From DASUAS01 sp963720765 (GTDB taxonomy: Bacteria; Actinomycetota; Acidimicrobiia; IMCC26256; DASPTH01): DNA of 64,000 bases. Where the stretch lies: positions 248,001-312,000 of the forward strand of contig CAVRGS010000003.1 of the NCBI GenBank assembly GCA_963720765.1. The letters run 5' to 3'. This document shows, in pieces, positions 16,724-25,027 of the stretch. Positions within the stretch are counted from its first letter, which is position 1, and each line of letters starts with the position of its first letter. The position numbers and the translations under genes are program-made. The notes below the pieces were generated by a model. It did no database searches, was not told the DNA's origin, and was given only the letters and a program-made list of their open reading frames with translations.

Positions 16724-17309
16724 ATGGAGGCCACACGTCGCGCGCCGGGCCGTCCCCGCAGCCTCGAGGCCGACGAGGCCATCCTCGAAGCCGCGGTCGA
16801 CGTGTTCGCCGAGGTCGGCCTCGAAGCCCTCACCATGGAGGGCGTCGCCGCGCGCGCCGGGGTGAGCAAGAACACCGTGTATCGCCGCTACCCGAACAAG
16901 CTCGACCTGGTGGTGAGCGCGGTGCGCTGCTACACGAACGTCGGCGCGCCCCCGCCCGACACCGGCACCACGCGCGGCTGACGTCCACGACCTCGTCGAG
17001 GGCCTCGTCGCCATCCTGACCGCCACGCCGATCGGCCGCATGCTCCCGATCCTCGTCGCCGTCCGAACGCGCGTGCCCGAGCTCGACGCCGCGTACGCCG
17101 AGATCGTCGCCGAGAAGCGCGCCCGCCACGCCACGGTGGTGCGGCGAGCCATCGAGCGGGGCGACTTCCGCGCCGACGTCGACGTCGACGTGGTGGTCGA
17201 CGCGTTCACCAGCCCCACCTTCTACCGATTCCTCGTGACCAATGCGCCGCTCGACGCCGCGTTCGTCGCATCGGTGGTCGACTCCACCATGCGGGCCTTC
17301 GGCGCCTGA
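16724..17309 (+). CDS. TetR-family regulator (apparent +1 frameshift near 16975)
   Basis: N-terminal HTH at ~20-65 (ILEAAVDVFAEVGLEALTMEGVAARAGVSKNTVYRRYPNK region). The frame hits a stop at 16981, but the adjacent frame continues without gap as ADVHDLVEGLVAILTATPIG and on to a typical TetR C-terminal domain ending at 17309. Removing one G in the string at 16972-16977 joins the two into a ~194-residue protein. The first half alone would be a bare DNA-binding domain. It follows the MFS gene by 1 base and is its likely repressor. Confidence 0.75.
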
Positions 17310-17386
17310 CCCTTCACGGGGTGCGCGCTTCGCCGCTCGCCCGGCGAGGAGTCCGGCTGTGCGGTCGCGTCGGGCCTTGGCCCAGT

Positions 17387-17702
17387 CGACACCGCACCCG
17401 TCGCGGCTGCACCACTCGTCGCCGGACACTTCGACAACGCCACCGTGGTCGCCAACGCGTCGCGCGCCTGCGCCGGCGTCGCTCCCGCGGTGCGGGCCAC
17501 CCACTCCACATCACCACGGCCGCACTCCACCGCCTTTGCCGCCGCCCGTGCCGACGCCCGCGCCGACTCCGACCGCCCCGGCCTTCGCCGCACGCGCCAG
17601 CTCTTCCGCGAGGCGAGCGCAGTCGTCACCGGACCAGCGATCCGGCTCGAACCGAGCAGCCGCATCGCGCACCGACACCAACAGCTCCGACAGACGCGCC
17701 AC
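17387..17702 (-). pseudogene. remnant of a DUF222 / 13E12-repeat HNH endonuclease gene
   Basis: From a GTG at 17702, preceded by GAGGAGG, the frame encodes MARLSELLVSVRDAAARF then EPDRWSGDDCARLAEELARA, a typical DUF222 N-terminus. Near 17576-17579 (a run of four C on the plus strand) the similarity moves to the next frame: AAAKAVECGRGDVEWVARTAG and KCPATSGAAATGAVS. After that, homology stops; the rest of DUF222 and the HNH nuclease domain are missing. Such genes are abundant and often decayed in actinobacteria and were linked to mobile elements. Confidence 0.65.
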
Positions 17703-17845
17703 GACCCTCCTCCGAACCTGCCGCCACATCACGTGGCCGGAACAGAGGGTCGTCGAGCCCGACCCCGATGCGTCCCTCGACCCTACCGAACAGACGTTCG
17801 GAGTGCAAGAGGGGATTCGCAGGATCGGCGGGCCCGATGCGCAGT

Positions 17846-18019
17846 TCAGCCGGCGCGGACGGCGTCGCCCTCGGCTTCCGCCGGCACCAGCTCCGGGGTC
17901 CAACGGTGGTCGCCGTCGTGGCCGGGGGAGAGGAGGCAGCGCAGCCGGTAGTGCAGGCGCGTCGAACGGACCTCGTCACACGTGTTCCCCGTGGAAGTGC
18001 GCTCCCGCTGGTCCGCCAT
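17846..18019 (-). CDS. small hypothetical cysteine/histidine protein
   Basis: 57 residues, starting MADQRERTSTGNTCDEV and including RLRCLLSPGHDGDHRW. The C...C..PGHDGDHRW pattern recalls short actinobacterial proteins often found near DUF222 genes; a metal-binding role is possible but not shown. GATACT ends 6 bases before the ATG, fitting a leaderless mRNA. It lies upstream of the DUF222 remnant on the same strand. Confidence 0.55.
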   Translation of the reverse strand: MADQRERTSTGNTCDEVRSTRLHYRLRCLLSPGHDGDHRWTPELVPAEAEGDAVRAG

Positions 18020-18025
18020 CTCTCC

Positions 18026-18031
18026 AGTATC
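18026..18031 (-). promoter_or_regulatory. candidate -10 (GATACT) for the small protein gene
   Basis: GATACT on the minus strand, 6 bases before the ATG at 18019. Confidence 0.35.
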
Positions 18032-18126
18032 GGCGACGGAGGGGAATCCTTTGAGGCCAATTCGTGACGAGCGGGTGAACACCTTTGTCCGCCTCACTTT
18101 CGAACGTGACGTGGTTCACTGACGAC

Positions 18127-18618
18127 GTGCGCGCAGTCGTCCTCTCCGACACCCATCTCCGCGACAACGGCGCGCGCCGGCTCCCCGACCCGGTGTACGT
18201 CGCGCTGCACGACGCGGACGTGGTGCTGCACTGCGGCGACGTCGTCGAACACGGGTTGCTCGACGAGCTGGCGACGTTCGCGCCGGTGCACGCGGTGCTC
18301 GGCAACAACGACGTGTCGCTGCGTGGCGTGTTGCCGGAACGACTCCTCGTCGAGCTCGACGGCGTGCGCGTCGGCATGGTGCACGACTCCGGCACCACCA
18401 AGGGCCGTGCCGCGCGCGTGCGCCGCATGTTCCCCGACTCCGACGTCGTGCTCTTCGGTCACAGCCACGCGCCGGTCGACGACGCGGGCGTCGACGGTCA
18501 GCGCCTGTTCAACCCTGGCTCACCGACGCAACGCCGCATGCAGCCGTACCCGTCGTTCGGCGTGCTGGACTTCGCCGACGGTGAGCTCGTGGCTCACCGT
18601 GTGATCACGCTCGACTGA
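18127..18618 (+). CDS. metallophosphoesterase (YfcE/MJ0936-like)
   Basis: 163 residues of the calcineurin-like fold. Metal-ligand motifs are in order: LSDTHLRD, LHCGDVVE, LGNNDV, VHDSG and GHSHAP. The closest characterised relatives hydrolyse simple phosphodiesters. The GTG at 18127 puts the first metal motif at the expected distance from the N-terminus. It is convergent with the next gene across a weak hairpin (ACTGAG...CTCAGT, 18614-18634). Confidence 0.82.
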   Translation: MRAVVLSDTHLRDNGARRLPDPVYVALHDADVVLHCGDVVEHGLLDELATFAPVHAVLGNNDVSLRGVLPERLLVELDGVRVGMVHDSGTTKGRAARVRRMFPDSDVVLFGHSHAPVDDAGVDGQRLFNPGSPTQRRMQPYPSFGVLDFADGELVAHRVITLD

Positions 18619-18638
18619 GCGCGGCCACCTCAGTTCGC

Positions 18639-19448
18639 CTACCAGAGCTCGTCGGTGTACCGGTCGGTGCCGAAGTCGGTGGGGATGAAGGCACCCGTCC
18701 ACACGTGCGACGCGAGACCGCTGTCGTCGATCGCCCGACCGATCTTCGCGTAGCCCTCGGCCCATCCCTCCTCCGGATCGTGGTCGAGGAAGTGCAGCTG
18801 CAGGAACCGGTTGGGACCGGCCGCGGGCGGTGGGACATCGGCGGGCCGCTCGTCGAGCAACGGCAACGTCGTCGCGTCGAGCACGACCTCCGGTCCCCAC
18901 GACTGCGCGCACGCGTCGGGGAGGTAGGTGTCGCGGAACCACGCGTCGACCTCGTCGTGGGTGTGGCCGTCGTGCACGTCACCGGCGACGACCACGAGCC
19001 CCGCGAAGTGATGATCGAGTGCGAGCTCGATGGTGACGCTGTCGTCCTGCGCACGGTGCGTCCACCGCTTCTCGTAGAGCAAGGTGTGGATGTGCGTGCG
19101 CGCCTCGAACATGCGGCCGTTCGCGTGCAGCCACGTGACCTGCTCGACCGCCCACTCGTTCCACTCGTCGTGGTGGCCGTCGAGCACCCAGTACACCGCG
19201 AGGTACGAGCCGGTCGACGGGTCGGGCGTCATGTCGGACTGCTCGGGATACCGCAGCGCCTTCAGCCGCTTGGTGGCGACGTACCGGTTGCCGGCGAACT
19301 GCCACTGGCCGACCATGCACCCCGAGTAGAAGTGGTCGTGCTCGTACCAGCGGTTGTACTCGATCTCGCGGCCGCGCTCGGGTTCGACCATGGTGAAGAG
19401 CAGCGTCCCGAGCTTGATCGGGTAGTCCTCCATGCCAGGGATCGCCAT
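18639..19448 (-). CDS. hypothetical protein, dimeric alpha-beta barrel (EthD-like) type
   Basis: 269 residues. Near the N-terminus, EYNRWYEHDHFYSGC resembles the N-W-Y-x-x-x-H motif of EthD-like ferredoxin-fold proteins, and PNRFLQLHFLDHDPEEG near the C-terminus looks like a second such domain. So it may be a two-domain barrel. No catalytic function can be assigned. It is divergent from the VOC/acyl-CoA dehydrogenase operon across a perfect palindrome, so probably belongs to the same regulon. Confidence 0.55.
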   Translation of the reverse strand: MAIPGMEDYPIKLGTLLFTMVEPERGREIEYNRWYEHDHFYSGCMVGQWQFAGNRYVATKRLKALRYPEQSDMTPDPSTGSYLAVYWVLDGHHDEWNEWAVEQVTWLHANGRMFEARTHIHTLLYEKRWTHRAQDDSVTIELALDHHFAGLVVVAGDVHDGHTHDEVDAWFRDTYLPDACAQSWGPEVVLDATTLPLLDERPADVPPPAAGPNRFLQLHFLDHDPEEGWAEGYAKIGRAIDDSGLASHVWTGAFIPTDFGTDRYTDELW

Positions 19449-19500
19449 GTCCGTGCTCCTCTCGGCGGGCGGTGCTGCGGCGGGCGACGCTAGCTTGTTT

Positions 19501-19515
19501 CTGACGGACCGTCAG
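19501..19515. promoter_or_regulatory. palindromic operator CTGACGG-A-CCGTCAG
   Basis: Perfect 7-1-7 inverted repeat between divergent genes (19448 and 19545). GGTCCG follows directly and echoes the GGACC core. TetR-type regulators of lipid catabolism in actinobacteria use such sites; which protein binds here is unknown. Confidence 0.6.
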
Positions 19516-19544
19516 GTCCGCCGACCGCTCGAGGGAGGCAGGCA

Positions 19545-20015
19545 ATGGGGGACTACCGGCCGTCGCACGTGGGCTTGTGCGTGCGCGATCTCGACCGGTC
19601 GTTGCGGTTCTTCTGCGACGGGCTCGGCTTCGACGCGGTCGAGGGCTTCGAGCTCGACAGCGACGTCGCCCCCGGCCTCGACCGCAGCCTCGAGGTGCCC
19701 GGTCCGGTGAAGATCATGTCCCAGTTCATCCAGAACGACACGATGAAGATCGAGTTGCTGCACTTCGTGTCGCCCGGTGCCGAGGGCACGCCGTCGGCGG
19801 CGCGCAACCAGGTCGGCCTCACCCACCTGTCGTTCTACGTCGACGACCTCGAAGCGACCACGCAGCACCTGGTCGACTGCGGCGCGACGGTGATCGAGGA
19901 GACGCGCGCCAGTCCCGGCATCGACCTCCTGTTCCTGGCCGACCCCGACGGCGTTCGCGTCGAACTGATGGCAGCGCCCCCGGGAATGTCGCCCTCCGGA
20001 ACGTCGCCTTCCTGA
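19545..20015 (+). CDS. VOC/glyoxalase-family protein
   Basis: 156 residues, two beta-alpha-beta-beta-beta modules. Metal-ligand-type positions are visible: His8 (SHVGLCV), a Glu in MKIELLHF, His in LTHLSFYV and Glu in RVELMA. The arrangement resembles methylmalonyl-CoA epimerase or glyoxalase-like isomerases. The operon with an acyl-CoA dehydrogenase suggests action on a CoA ester or its breakdown product. GGGAGG lies 7 bases before the ATG. Confidence 0.75.
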   Translation: MGDYRPSHVGLCVRDLDRSLRFFCDGLGFDAVEGFELDSDVAPGLDRSLEVPGPVKIMSQFIQNDTMKIELLHFVSPGAEGTPSAARNQVGLTHLSFYVDDLEATTQHLVDCGATVIEETRASPGIDLLFLADPDGVRVELMAAPPGMSPSGTSPS

Positions 20016-20018
20016 CGC

Positions 20019-21194
20019 ATGGCCGACGTCGAGCTCTCCCGCGACGACGCGCGCTTCCGGCGAGACGTCGCCGACTGGCTTGCCGACCACGTCGTCGGCG
20101 AGTACGCGGAGCTGAAGGGACGCGGCGGTCCAGGTGACGAGGACGTCGGGTTCGACGTGCGCGTCGCGTGGGAGCACGAGCTCGGCAAGGCCGGGTTCAT
20201 CGGGCTCGGATGGCCGGTGGAAGCGGGCGGGCGCGGCGCGTCGCTCGACCAGCAGATCATCTGGGCCGAGGAGTACGCGCGCGCGCAGGCACCCGCGCGC
20301 GTCAACCACATGGGCGAGAACCTGCTCGCCCCCACGCTCATCGCGTACGGCACGCCCGAGCAGCAGGAGCGCTTCCTCCCCGGCATCCTGCGGGGTGACG
20401 AACGGTGGTGTCAGGGCTACAGCGAACCCAACGCCGGTTCCGACCTCGCCAACGTCGCGACGCGTGCGCAACGCGACGGCGACGAGTGGGTCGTCAACGG
20501 TCAGAAGGTGTGGACGTCGCTCGCGCACGTGTCGCACTGGTGCTTCGTCGTGGCGCGCACCGATCCGGACTCGGTGCGCCACAAAGGCCTGTCGTTCCTG
20601 CTCGTGCCGATGGATCAGCCCGGCGTCGAGGTGCGCCCCATCGTGCAGCCCACCGGCGGCGGCGAGTTCAACGAGGTGTTCTTCGACGATGCGCGCACCG
20701 AGGCGTCGCTCGTCGTCGGCGACGTGAACGACGGCTGGAAGATCGCGATGGGCCTGCTCGGGTTCGAGCGCGGGGTGTCGACGCTCGCGCAACAGGTGGG
20801 CTTCGAGCGCGAGCTCGACCACGTGCTGGAGCAGGCGCGCACACGCGGGCGCGGTGAGGACCCCGGCCTGCGCACGCGGCTCGTCGATGCCTGGATCGGC
20901 CTGCGCCTCATGAAGTGGAACGCGATGCGCAGCATGGCGGCGAAGGGCGTCCCCGGACCGGAGGCGTCGATCTCCAAGTTGTTCTGGGGCACGTGGCACC
21001 GCGACCTCGGCGAGCTCATGATCGACGTCCTCGGTGCCGAAGGGCTGATCGGTGCATCGCTGCCGTACGAGCTGACGTTGGAACAGAAGCTCTTCCTGTT
21101 CAGCCGTTCCGACACCATCTACGGGGGGTCGAACGAGATCCAGCGCAACGTGCTCGGCGAGCGCGTGTTGGGACTACCCAAGGAGCCATCGTGA
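20019..21194 (+). CDS. acyl-CoA dehydrogenase
   Basis: 391 residues with the FAD-binding family motifs: GYSEPNAGSDLAN, DEWVVNGQKVWTS, and C-terminal YGGSNEIQRNVLGERVLGLP. It oxidises an acyl-CoA at the alpha-beta bond, passing electrons to ETF. The chain preference cannot be read. It starts 3 bases after the VOC stop and overlaps the next gene by 4 bases. Confidence 0.88.
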   Translation: MADVELSRDDARFRRDVADWLADHVVGEYAELKGRGGPGDEDVGFDVRVAWEHELGKAGFIGLGWPVEAGGRGASLDQQIIWAEEYARAQAPARVNHMGENLLAPTLIAYGTPEQQERFLPGILRGDERWCQGYSEPNAGSDLANVATRAQRDGDEWVVNGQKVWTSLAHVSHWCFVVARTDPDSVRHKGLSFLLVPMDQPGVEVRPIVQPTGGGEFNEVFFDDARTEASLVVGDVNDGWKIAMGLLGFERGVSTLAQQVGFERELDHVLEQARTRGRGEDPGLRTRLVDAWIGLRLMKWNAMRSMAAKGVPGPEASISKLFWGTWHRDLGELMIDVLGAEGLIGASLPYELTLEQKLFLFSRSDTIYGGSNEIQRNVLGERVLGLPKEPS

Positions 21195-22375
21195 CGATCG
21201 AAGTGGGTGGGTTCGTGGAAGCGGGGTTCGAGGGCGTGCGCGACGCGTTCGCCAACAACTTCGTCGAGCACGGTGAACGGGGCGCGAGCTACGCGTTCTA
21301 CGTCGAGGGCACGAAGGTCGTCGACCTCTGGGGTGGCGTGCGCGAGGACACCGGCGAGCCCTACGACGACGACACGCTGCAGATCGTGTTCTCGTCCACC
21401 AAGGGCGCGACCGCGGTGTGCGCGCATCTTCTCGCCGAACGCGGCCTGCTCGACGTCGACGCGCCCGTCGTCGAGTACTGGCCCGAGTTCGGGCAAGCAG
21501 GCAAGCAGGACATCCCTGTGCGGTGGCTGCTCACGCACCAGGCCGGACTTCCCACCATCGACGCCAAGCTCACGCGCGCCGAGGCGCTGGCGTGGGACCC
21601 GGTGATCCGCGCGCTGGAGGTGCAACTCCCGTTGTGGGAACCGGGGGTCGCGCACGGCTATCACGCGCTCACCTACGGCTACCTCGTGGGCGAGGTGGTG
21701 CGTCGCGTCGACGGCCGCACCCTCGGCACGTTCTTCCGCGAGGAGATCGCCGAACCCTACGAGCTCGAGTTCTGGATCGGCCTGCCCGAAGAGGAAGAGC
21801 CTCGCGTGGCGCCGATGATCCCGATGGACACCGGTGGCGTGAGCCTGCGCGACATGCTCGGCGACGAAGCACTCATCGTGCGCGCGCTGTCGCTCAACGG
21901 CGCGTTCGACGGCGACCTCGGTCACGCGGCCAACCACCGCGACTTCCACGAGGCCGAGGTGCCCGCCGCCAACGGCATCACCAACGCGCGTTCGCTGGCC
22001 CGGATGTACGCCGGGTTGGTGGGTGGCGTCGACGGCGGTCCGTCCGAGCCGTTGCTCACCCGCGAGCAGGTCGAGGCCGCGCGCCGGCTCCAGACGTCGG
22101 GTGCCGACCAGGTGCTGTCGTTCCCGGGACTCGAGGTCGAGTCGACGATCGCGCTCGGCTTCTGGTCGGCCTCACCGTTCGCGCCCATGGGTGGCGCCAG
22201 CGCGTTCGGCCACTACGGCGCGGGGGGATCGGTCGGCTTCGGCGACCCCGAGCACCGCCTGGCCGGTGGCTACGTCATGAGCAAGATGGGCCTCGGCATC
22301 TCGACCGACGCGCGCTCGAGCGCCCTCATCCGCGCCAGCTACGACGCCGCCGGCGCCGACATCACCCACGTGTAG
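21191..22375 (+). CDS. serine hydrolase, class C beta-lactamase/esterase family
   Basis: 394 residues, GTG start overlapping the previous stop (GTGA). The nucleophile motif SxxK is SSTK (in VFSSTKGAT); the second motif is Tyr in GYHALTYG, and the third is HYGAGG. The family includes esterases (EstB type), DD-peptidases and transesterases. In an operon with acyl-CoA dehydrogenase an esterase role is more likely; this is inference. No signal peptide. Confidence 0.82.
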   Translation: MTIEVGGFVEAGFEGVRDAFANNFVEHGERGASYAFYVEGTKVVDLWGGVREDTGEPYDDDTLQIVFSSTKGATAVCAHLLAERGLLDVDAPVVEYWPEFGQAGKQDIPVRWLLTHQAGLPTIDAKLTRAEALAWDPVIRALEVQLPLWEPGVAHGYHALTYGYLVGEVVRRVDGRTLGTFFREEIAEPYELEFWIGLPEEEEPRVAPMIPMDTGGVSLRDMLGDEALIVRALSLNGAFDGDLGHAANHRDFHEAEVPAANGITNARSLARMYAGLVGGVDGGPSEPLLTREQVEAARRLQTSGADQVLSFPGLEVESTIALGFWSASPFAPMGGASAFGHYGAGGSVGFGDPEHRLAGGYVMSKMGLGISTDARSSALIRASYDAAGADITHV

Positions 22376-22402
22376 GCGCCCCCATCGACGAACCTGCGTG
22401 AC

Positions 22403-22425
22403 TCGGGCACAGTGGATGTGCCCGA
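22403..22425. terminator. bidirectional hairpin between convergent genes
   Basis: TCGGGCACA (22403-22411) and TGTGCCCGA (22417-22425) form a perfect 9-bp stem with a GTGGA loop. It lies between the serine hydrolase and the crotonase and has no U-tract. Confidence 0.6.
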
Positions 22426-22453
22426 TCCGCCGGAGTTCGCTGGATTGGGTGGG

Positions 22454-23254
22454 CTACCGGCGTTGGAAGTTGGGGGTGCGCTTCTCGGCGAACGCCTTGG
22501 GGCCTTCCTTGGCGTCGTCGGACGCGAAGACGGCTTGGCCGTACTCGAACTCGTGCGCGAGCGCTTCCTGCTCGGTCATGCCGTCGGTCTCGCGCAGCGT
22601 GCGCAGGATCGCCTCGACCGCGAGCGGTCCGTTGTTGTTGATCGTCTCCGCGATCTCGAGCGCCTTGGTGAGCGCCTGACCGTCGGGCACGACGTGACCG
22701 ATGAGCCCGATGCGGGCCGCTTCTTCGGCGGTGATGTGCTTCGCGGTGAGCAGGATCTCGGCTGCATGCGTGTACGGGATCTGCCGGCGCAGGCGGACGG
22801 CCGATCCTGCCATCGGGTACAGCGACCAGCGCGCCTCGCTCACGCCGAAGCGGGCCGACTCACCGGCGACGCGGATGTCGGTGCCCTGCAGCAACTCGGT
22901 GCCACCGGCGATGGCGACGCCCTCGACCGCGGCGAGCAGCGGCTTCGACGGCTGGTAGTGGCGCAGCAGCCCCTTGTACGGGAGGTCGGGGTCGTCGGCC
23001 ATGCGAGCAGCCACGTCGATCTCGCTGTCGGTGTCCTCGGCGTCGCCGGCCATGGCGCGCAGGTCGGCGCCCGAGCAGAAGTTGCCCTCGGCGCCGGTGA
23101 GGATGATCGAGCGCACGTCGTCGTCGGCGCAGGCCTCGACCATGGCGTCGTACATCCGGGCGAGCATGGCGCCGGTCAGCGCGTTGAAGCGCTTGGGCCG
23201 GTTCATCGTGATGACCATCGTGTGGCCGTGGCGTTCGACGAGTGCGTCGGGCAT
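22454..23254 (-). CDS. enoyl-CoA hydratase/isomerase (crotonase) family protein
   Basis: 266 residues. Oxyanion-hole segments are NFCSGADLRAM and AIAGGTELLQGTD. The second catalytic Glu of classical hydratases is not at the usual place (the segment reads SEARWSLYPMAGSAVR), so the reaction may be isomerisation, hydrolysis or another crotonase chemistry. AGGGGG precedes the ATG at 23254. Divergent from the nitronate monooxygenase-like gene across a palindrome. Confidence 0.82.
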   Translation of the reverse strand: MPDALVERHGHTMVITMNRPKRFNALTGAMLARMYDAMVEACADDDVRSIILTGAEGNFCSGADLRAMAGDAEDTDSEIDVAARMADDPDLPYKGLLRHYQPSKPLLAAVEGVAIAGGTELLQGTDIRVAGESARFGVSEARWSLYPMAGSAVRLRRQIPYTHAAEILLTAKHITAEEAARIGLIGHVVPDGQALTKALEIAETINNNGPLAVEAILRTLRETDGMTEQEALAHEFEYGQAVFASDDAKEGPKAFAEKRTPNFQRR

Positions 23255-23324
23255 CGAGCAGTTCCCCCTGGCTGAAAGATCGCTTGCGTGGCGACGAGGT
23301 CGGGCGTACTCTGCCACACAAATG

Positions 23325-23340
23325 CTTGCGCGTGCGCAAG
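23325..23340. promoter_or_regulatory. palindromic operator CTTGCGC-GT-GCGCAAG
   Basis: Perfect 7-2-7 inverted repeat in the 125-base gap between the divergent crotonase and nitronate monooxygenase-like genes. Candidate binding proteins are the MarR and TetR products encoded 1-2 kb downstream. Confidence 0.6.
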
Positions 23341-23379
23341 TAACGCGACCTGACGTCGACCGCTCCGGGGGGAACCGCC

Positions 23380-24501
23380 GTGCGCACACCGATCTGTGAC
23401 CGACTCGGCATCGAGCTGCCGATCTTCGCCTTCTCGCACTGCCGCGACGTCGTCGCCGCGGTGAGCAAGGCCGGTGGCTACGGCGTGCTCGGCGCGCTCG
23501 CCTACGCGCCCGACCAGCTCGAGATCGAGCTGAGCTGGATCGACGAGCACGTCGACGGCATGCCCTACGGCGTCGACTTCGCCATGCCCGCCAAGTACGT
23601 GGGCAAGGGCGGCGGCGCGGAGGCGAGCCTGGCCAACCTCCACGAGATGATCCCGGCCGAGCACCAGAAGTTCGTCGAGGAGCTGCTGGCCGAGCACGGC
23701 GTCCCTCCGCTGCCCGAAGACCTCGACCAGGGTGTGGTGAAGGCCGCCGGGCTCGGTGTCGACGAGGAGGGCCCGGGCCAGGTGGAGGTCGCCCTCTCGC
23801 ATCCGGTGTCGATGGTCGTGAACGCGCTCGGCCCGCCGCCGCCGTACGTCGTGGAAGCGGCGCACGAGCGCGGCATCCTCGTCGGCGGCCTCGTCGGCAA
23901 CAAGCAGCACGCCGAGCGTCAGGTCGCGCAGGGCACCGACGTGATCGTGGCCCAGGGCACCGAGGCGGGCGGTCACTGCGGTGACGTGTCGACGATGGTG
24001 CTCGTGCCCGAGGTGGTCGACGCCGTCGGTCCCGACGTGCCCGTGCTCGCCGCCGGCGGGATCGGCCGCGGTCGGCAGATGGCGGCGGCCATGGCGCTCG
24101 GCGCGCAGGGCGTGTGGACGGGGTCGATCTGGCTCACCGTCGCCGAGGCCGACACCAACCCGATCGCGGTGGAGAAGATGCTGGCCGCGAACTCGCGCGG
24201 CACCGTGCGCTCGCGTTCGATGACGGGCAAGCCTGCCCGTCAGCTGCGCACCGCGTGGACCGACGCCTGGGAACGCGACGACACGCCCGACCCGCTGCCG
24301 ATGCCGCTCCAGGGCATCGTGTTCTCGGAGGCGGCGCGCCGGATCACGCGGTCGCAGGACCGCGACCTCACTGGGTTCCCCGTCGGCCAGATCGTCGGCA
24401 GCATGAACCGCGTGCGGCCGGTGCGCGACGTGATCTTCGACATGGTCGAGGAGTGGGTCGAGACCACGCAGCGCCTCGACTCGCTCATCGAAGGGGAGTG
24501 A
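23380..24501 (+). CDS. nitronate monooxygenase-like FMN enzyme (NPD family)
   Basis: 373 residues, TIM barrel with the FMN motifs of the 2-nitropropane dioxygenase family: VAQGTEAGGHCG and VLAAGGIGRGRQM. The N-terminus LPIFAFSHCRDVVAAVSKAGG replaces the common P-I-x-Q-A-P-M version, so the substrate may differ. GTG start with GGGGGGAA 5 bases upstream. In lipid-catabolic contexts members of this family act as enoyl reductases or similar; that is speculation. Confidence 0.78.
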   Translation: MRTPICDRLGIELPIFAFSHCRDVVAAVSKAGGYGVLGALAYAPDQLEIELSWIDEHVDGMPYGVDFAMPAKYVGKGGGAEASLANLHEMIPAEHQKFVEELLAEHGVPPLPEDLDQGVVKAAGLGVDEEGPGQVEVALSHPVSMVVNALGPPPPYVVEAAHERGILVGGLVGNKQHAERQVAQGTDVIVAQGTEAGGHCGDVSTMVLVPEVVDAVGPDVPVLAAGGIGRGRQMAAAMALGAQGVWTGSIWLTVAEADTNPIAVEKMLAANSRGTVRSRSMTGKPARQLRTAWTDAWERDDTPDPLPMPLQGIVFSEAARRITRSQDRDLTGFPVGQIVGSMNRVRPVRDVIFDMVEEWVETTQRLDSLIEGE

Positions 24502-24529
24502 GCGTGAGCGAACGACTCGTGGACGAGGA

Positions 24530-25027
24530 GTGAGCGAGCGCGATCTCGAGCGCATCCACGAGTTCACCGCGCTGGTGATCGCGAGCACACGCAGCCCGCG
24601 TCAGCGCGAGCGGCTCCAGCGTGCGCTCGGGTTGTCGTTGTCGGAGACCAACCTCGGCACGCTGCGGTTGGTGCAGCGTCAGGGTCCGGTCGCGGTGAGC
24701 GAGGTGGCTCGTCGGCTCGAGGTCGACCTGTCGAACGCGAGCCGACAGCTGCGCGCGCTCGAGGACCAGGGGCTGGTGACGCGCACGGTGGATCCCGACG
24801 ACCGGCGCGTTGCGCGCGTCGCCATCACCGCGACCGGTCGCCGCGTGCTCGACCGAGCCCGCGCCGTCGCGCTCAACGACTACGCGGTCGCGCTCGACGA
24901 CTGGTCGGCGCGTGATCGCGCGCAGCTCGCGCACCTGCTCGACCGCTTCCGCGCGTCGCTGCTCGCGACGGAACCCGACGAGTCCGGCTGGGCGTCGACC
25001 AAGTCGGCTCAGGAGTTGGGCGCGTAG
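24530..25027 (+). CDS. MarR-family transcriptional regulator
   Basis: 165 residues with the winged helix (VSEVARRLEVDLSNASRQLRALEDQGLV) and the wing VDPDDRRVARVAI. GTG start within a GTGAGCGAGCGCG string that recurs at 62748 and 62781. It lies 28 bases after the NPD-like gene and overlaps the convergent TetR gene by 19 bases. It may control the divergent crotonase/NPD promoters. Confidence 0.85.
   Translation: MSERDLERIHEFTALVIASTRSPRQRERLQRALGLSLSETNLGTLRLVQRQGPVAVSEVARRLEVDLSNASRQLRALEDQGLVTRTVDPDDRRVARVAITATGRRVLDRARAVALNDYAVALDDWSARDRAQLAHLLDRFRASLLATEPDESGWASTKSAQELGA

Larger units (their letters stand above)
17310..18126. other. gene-poor stretch with a decayed gene and one small gene
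   Basis: Between tetR and the metallophosphoesterase I find only a truncated DUF222 remnant and a 57-codon gene, both on the minus strand. Base composition is less strongly codon-structured than in neighbouring genes. Confidence 0.6.

Noticed and set aside
18614..18634. ACTGAG...CTCAGT as a strong terminator
   Set aside because: Only a 6-bp stem with no U-tract; noted only as weak.
22403..22425. Hairpin as a tRNA or small RNA gene
   Set aside because: Only one 9-bp stem, no cloverleaf and no promoter; position between convergent stops fits a terminator.
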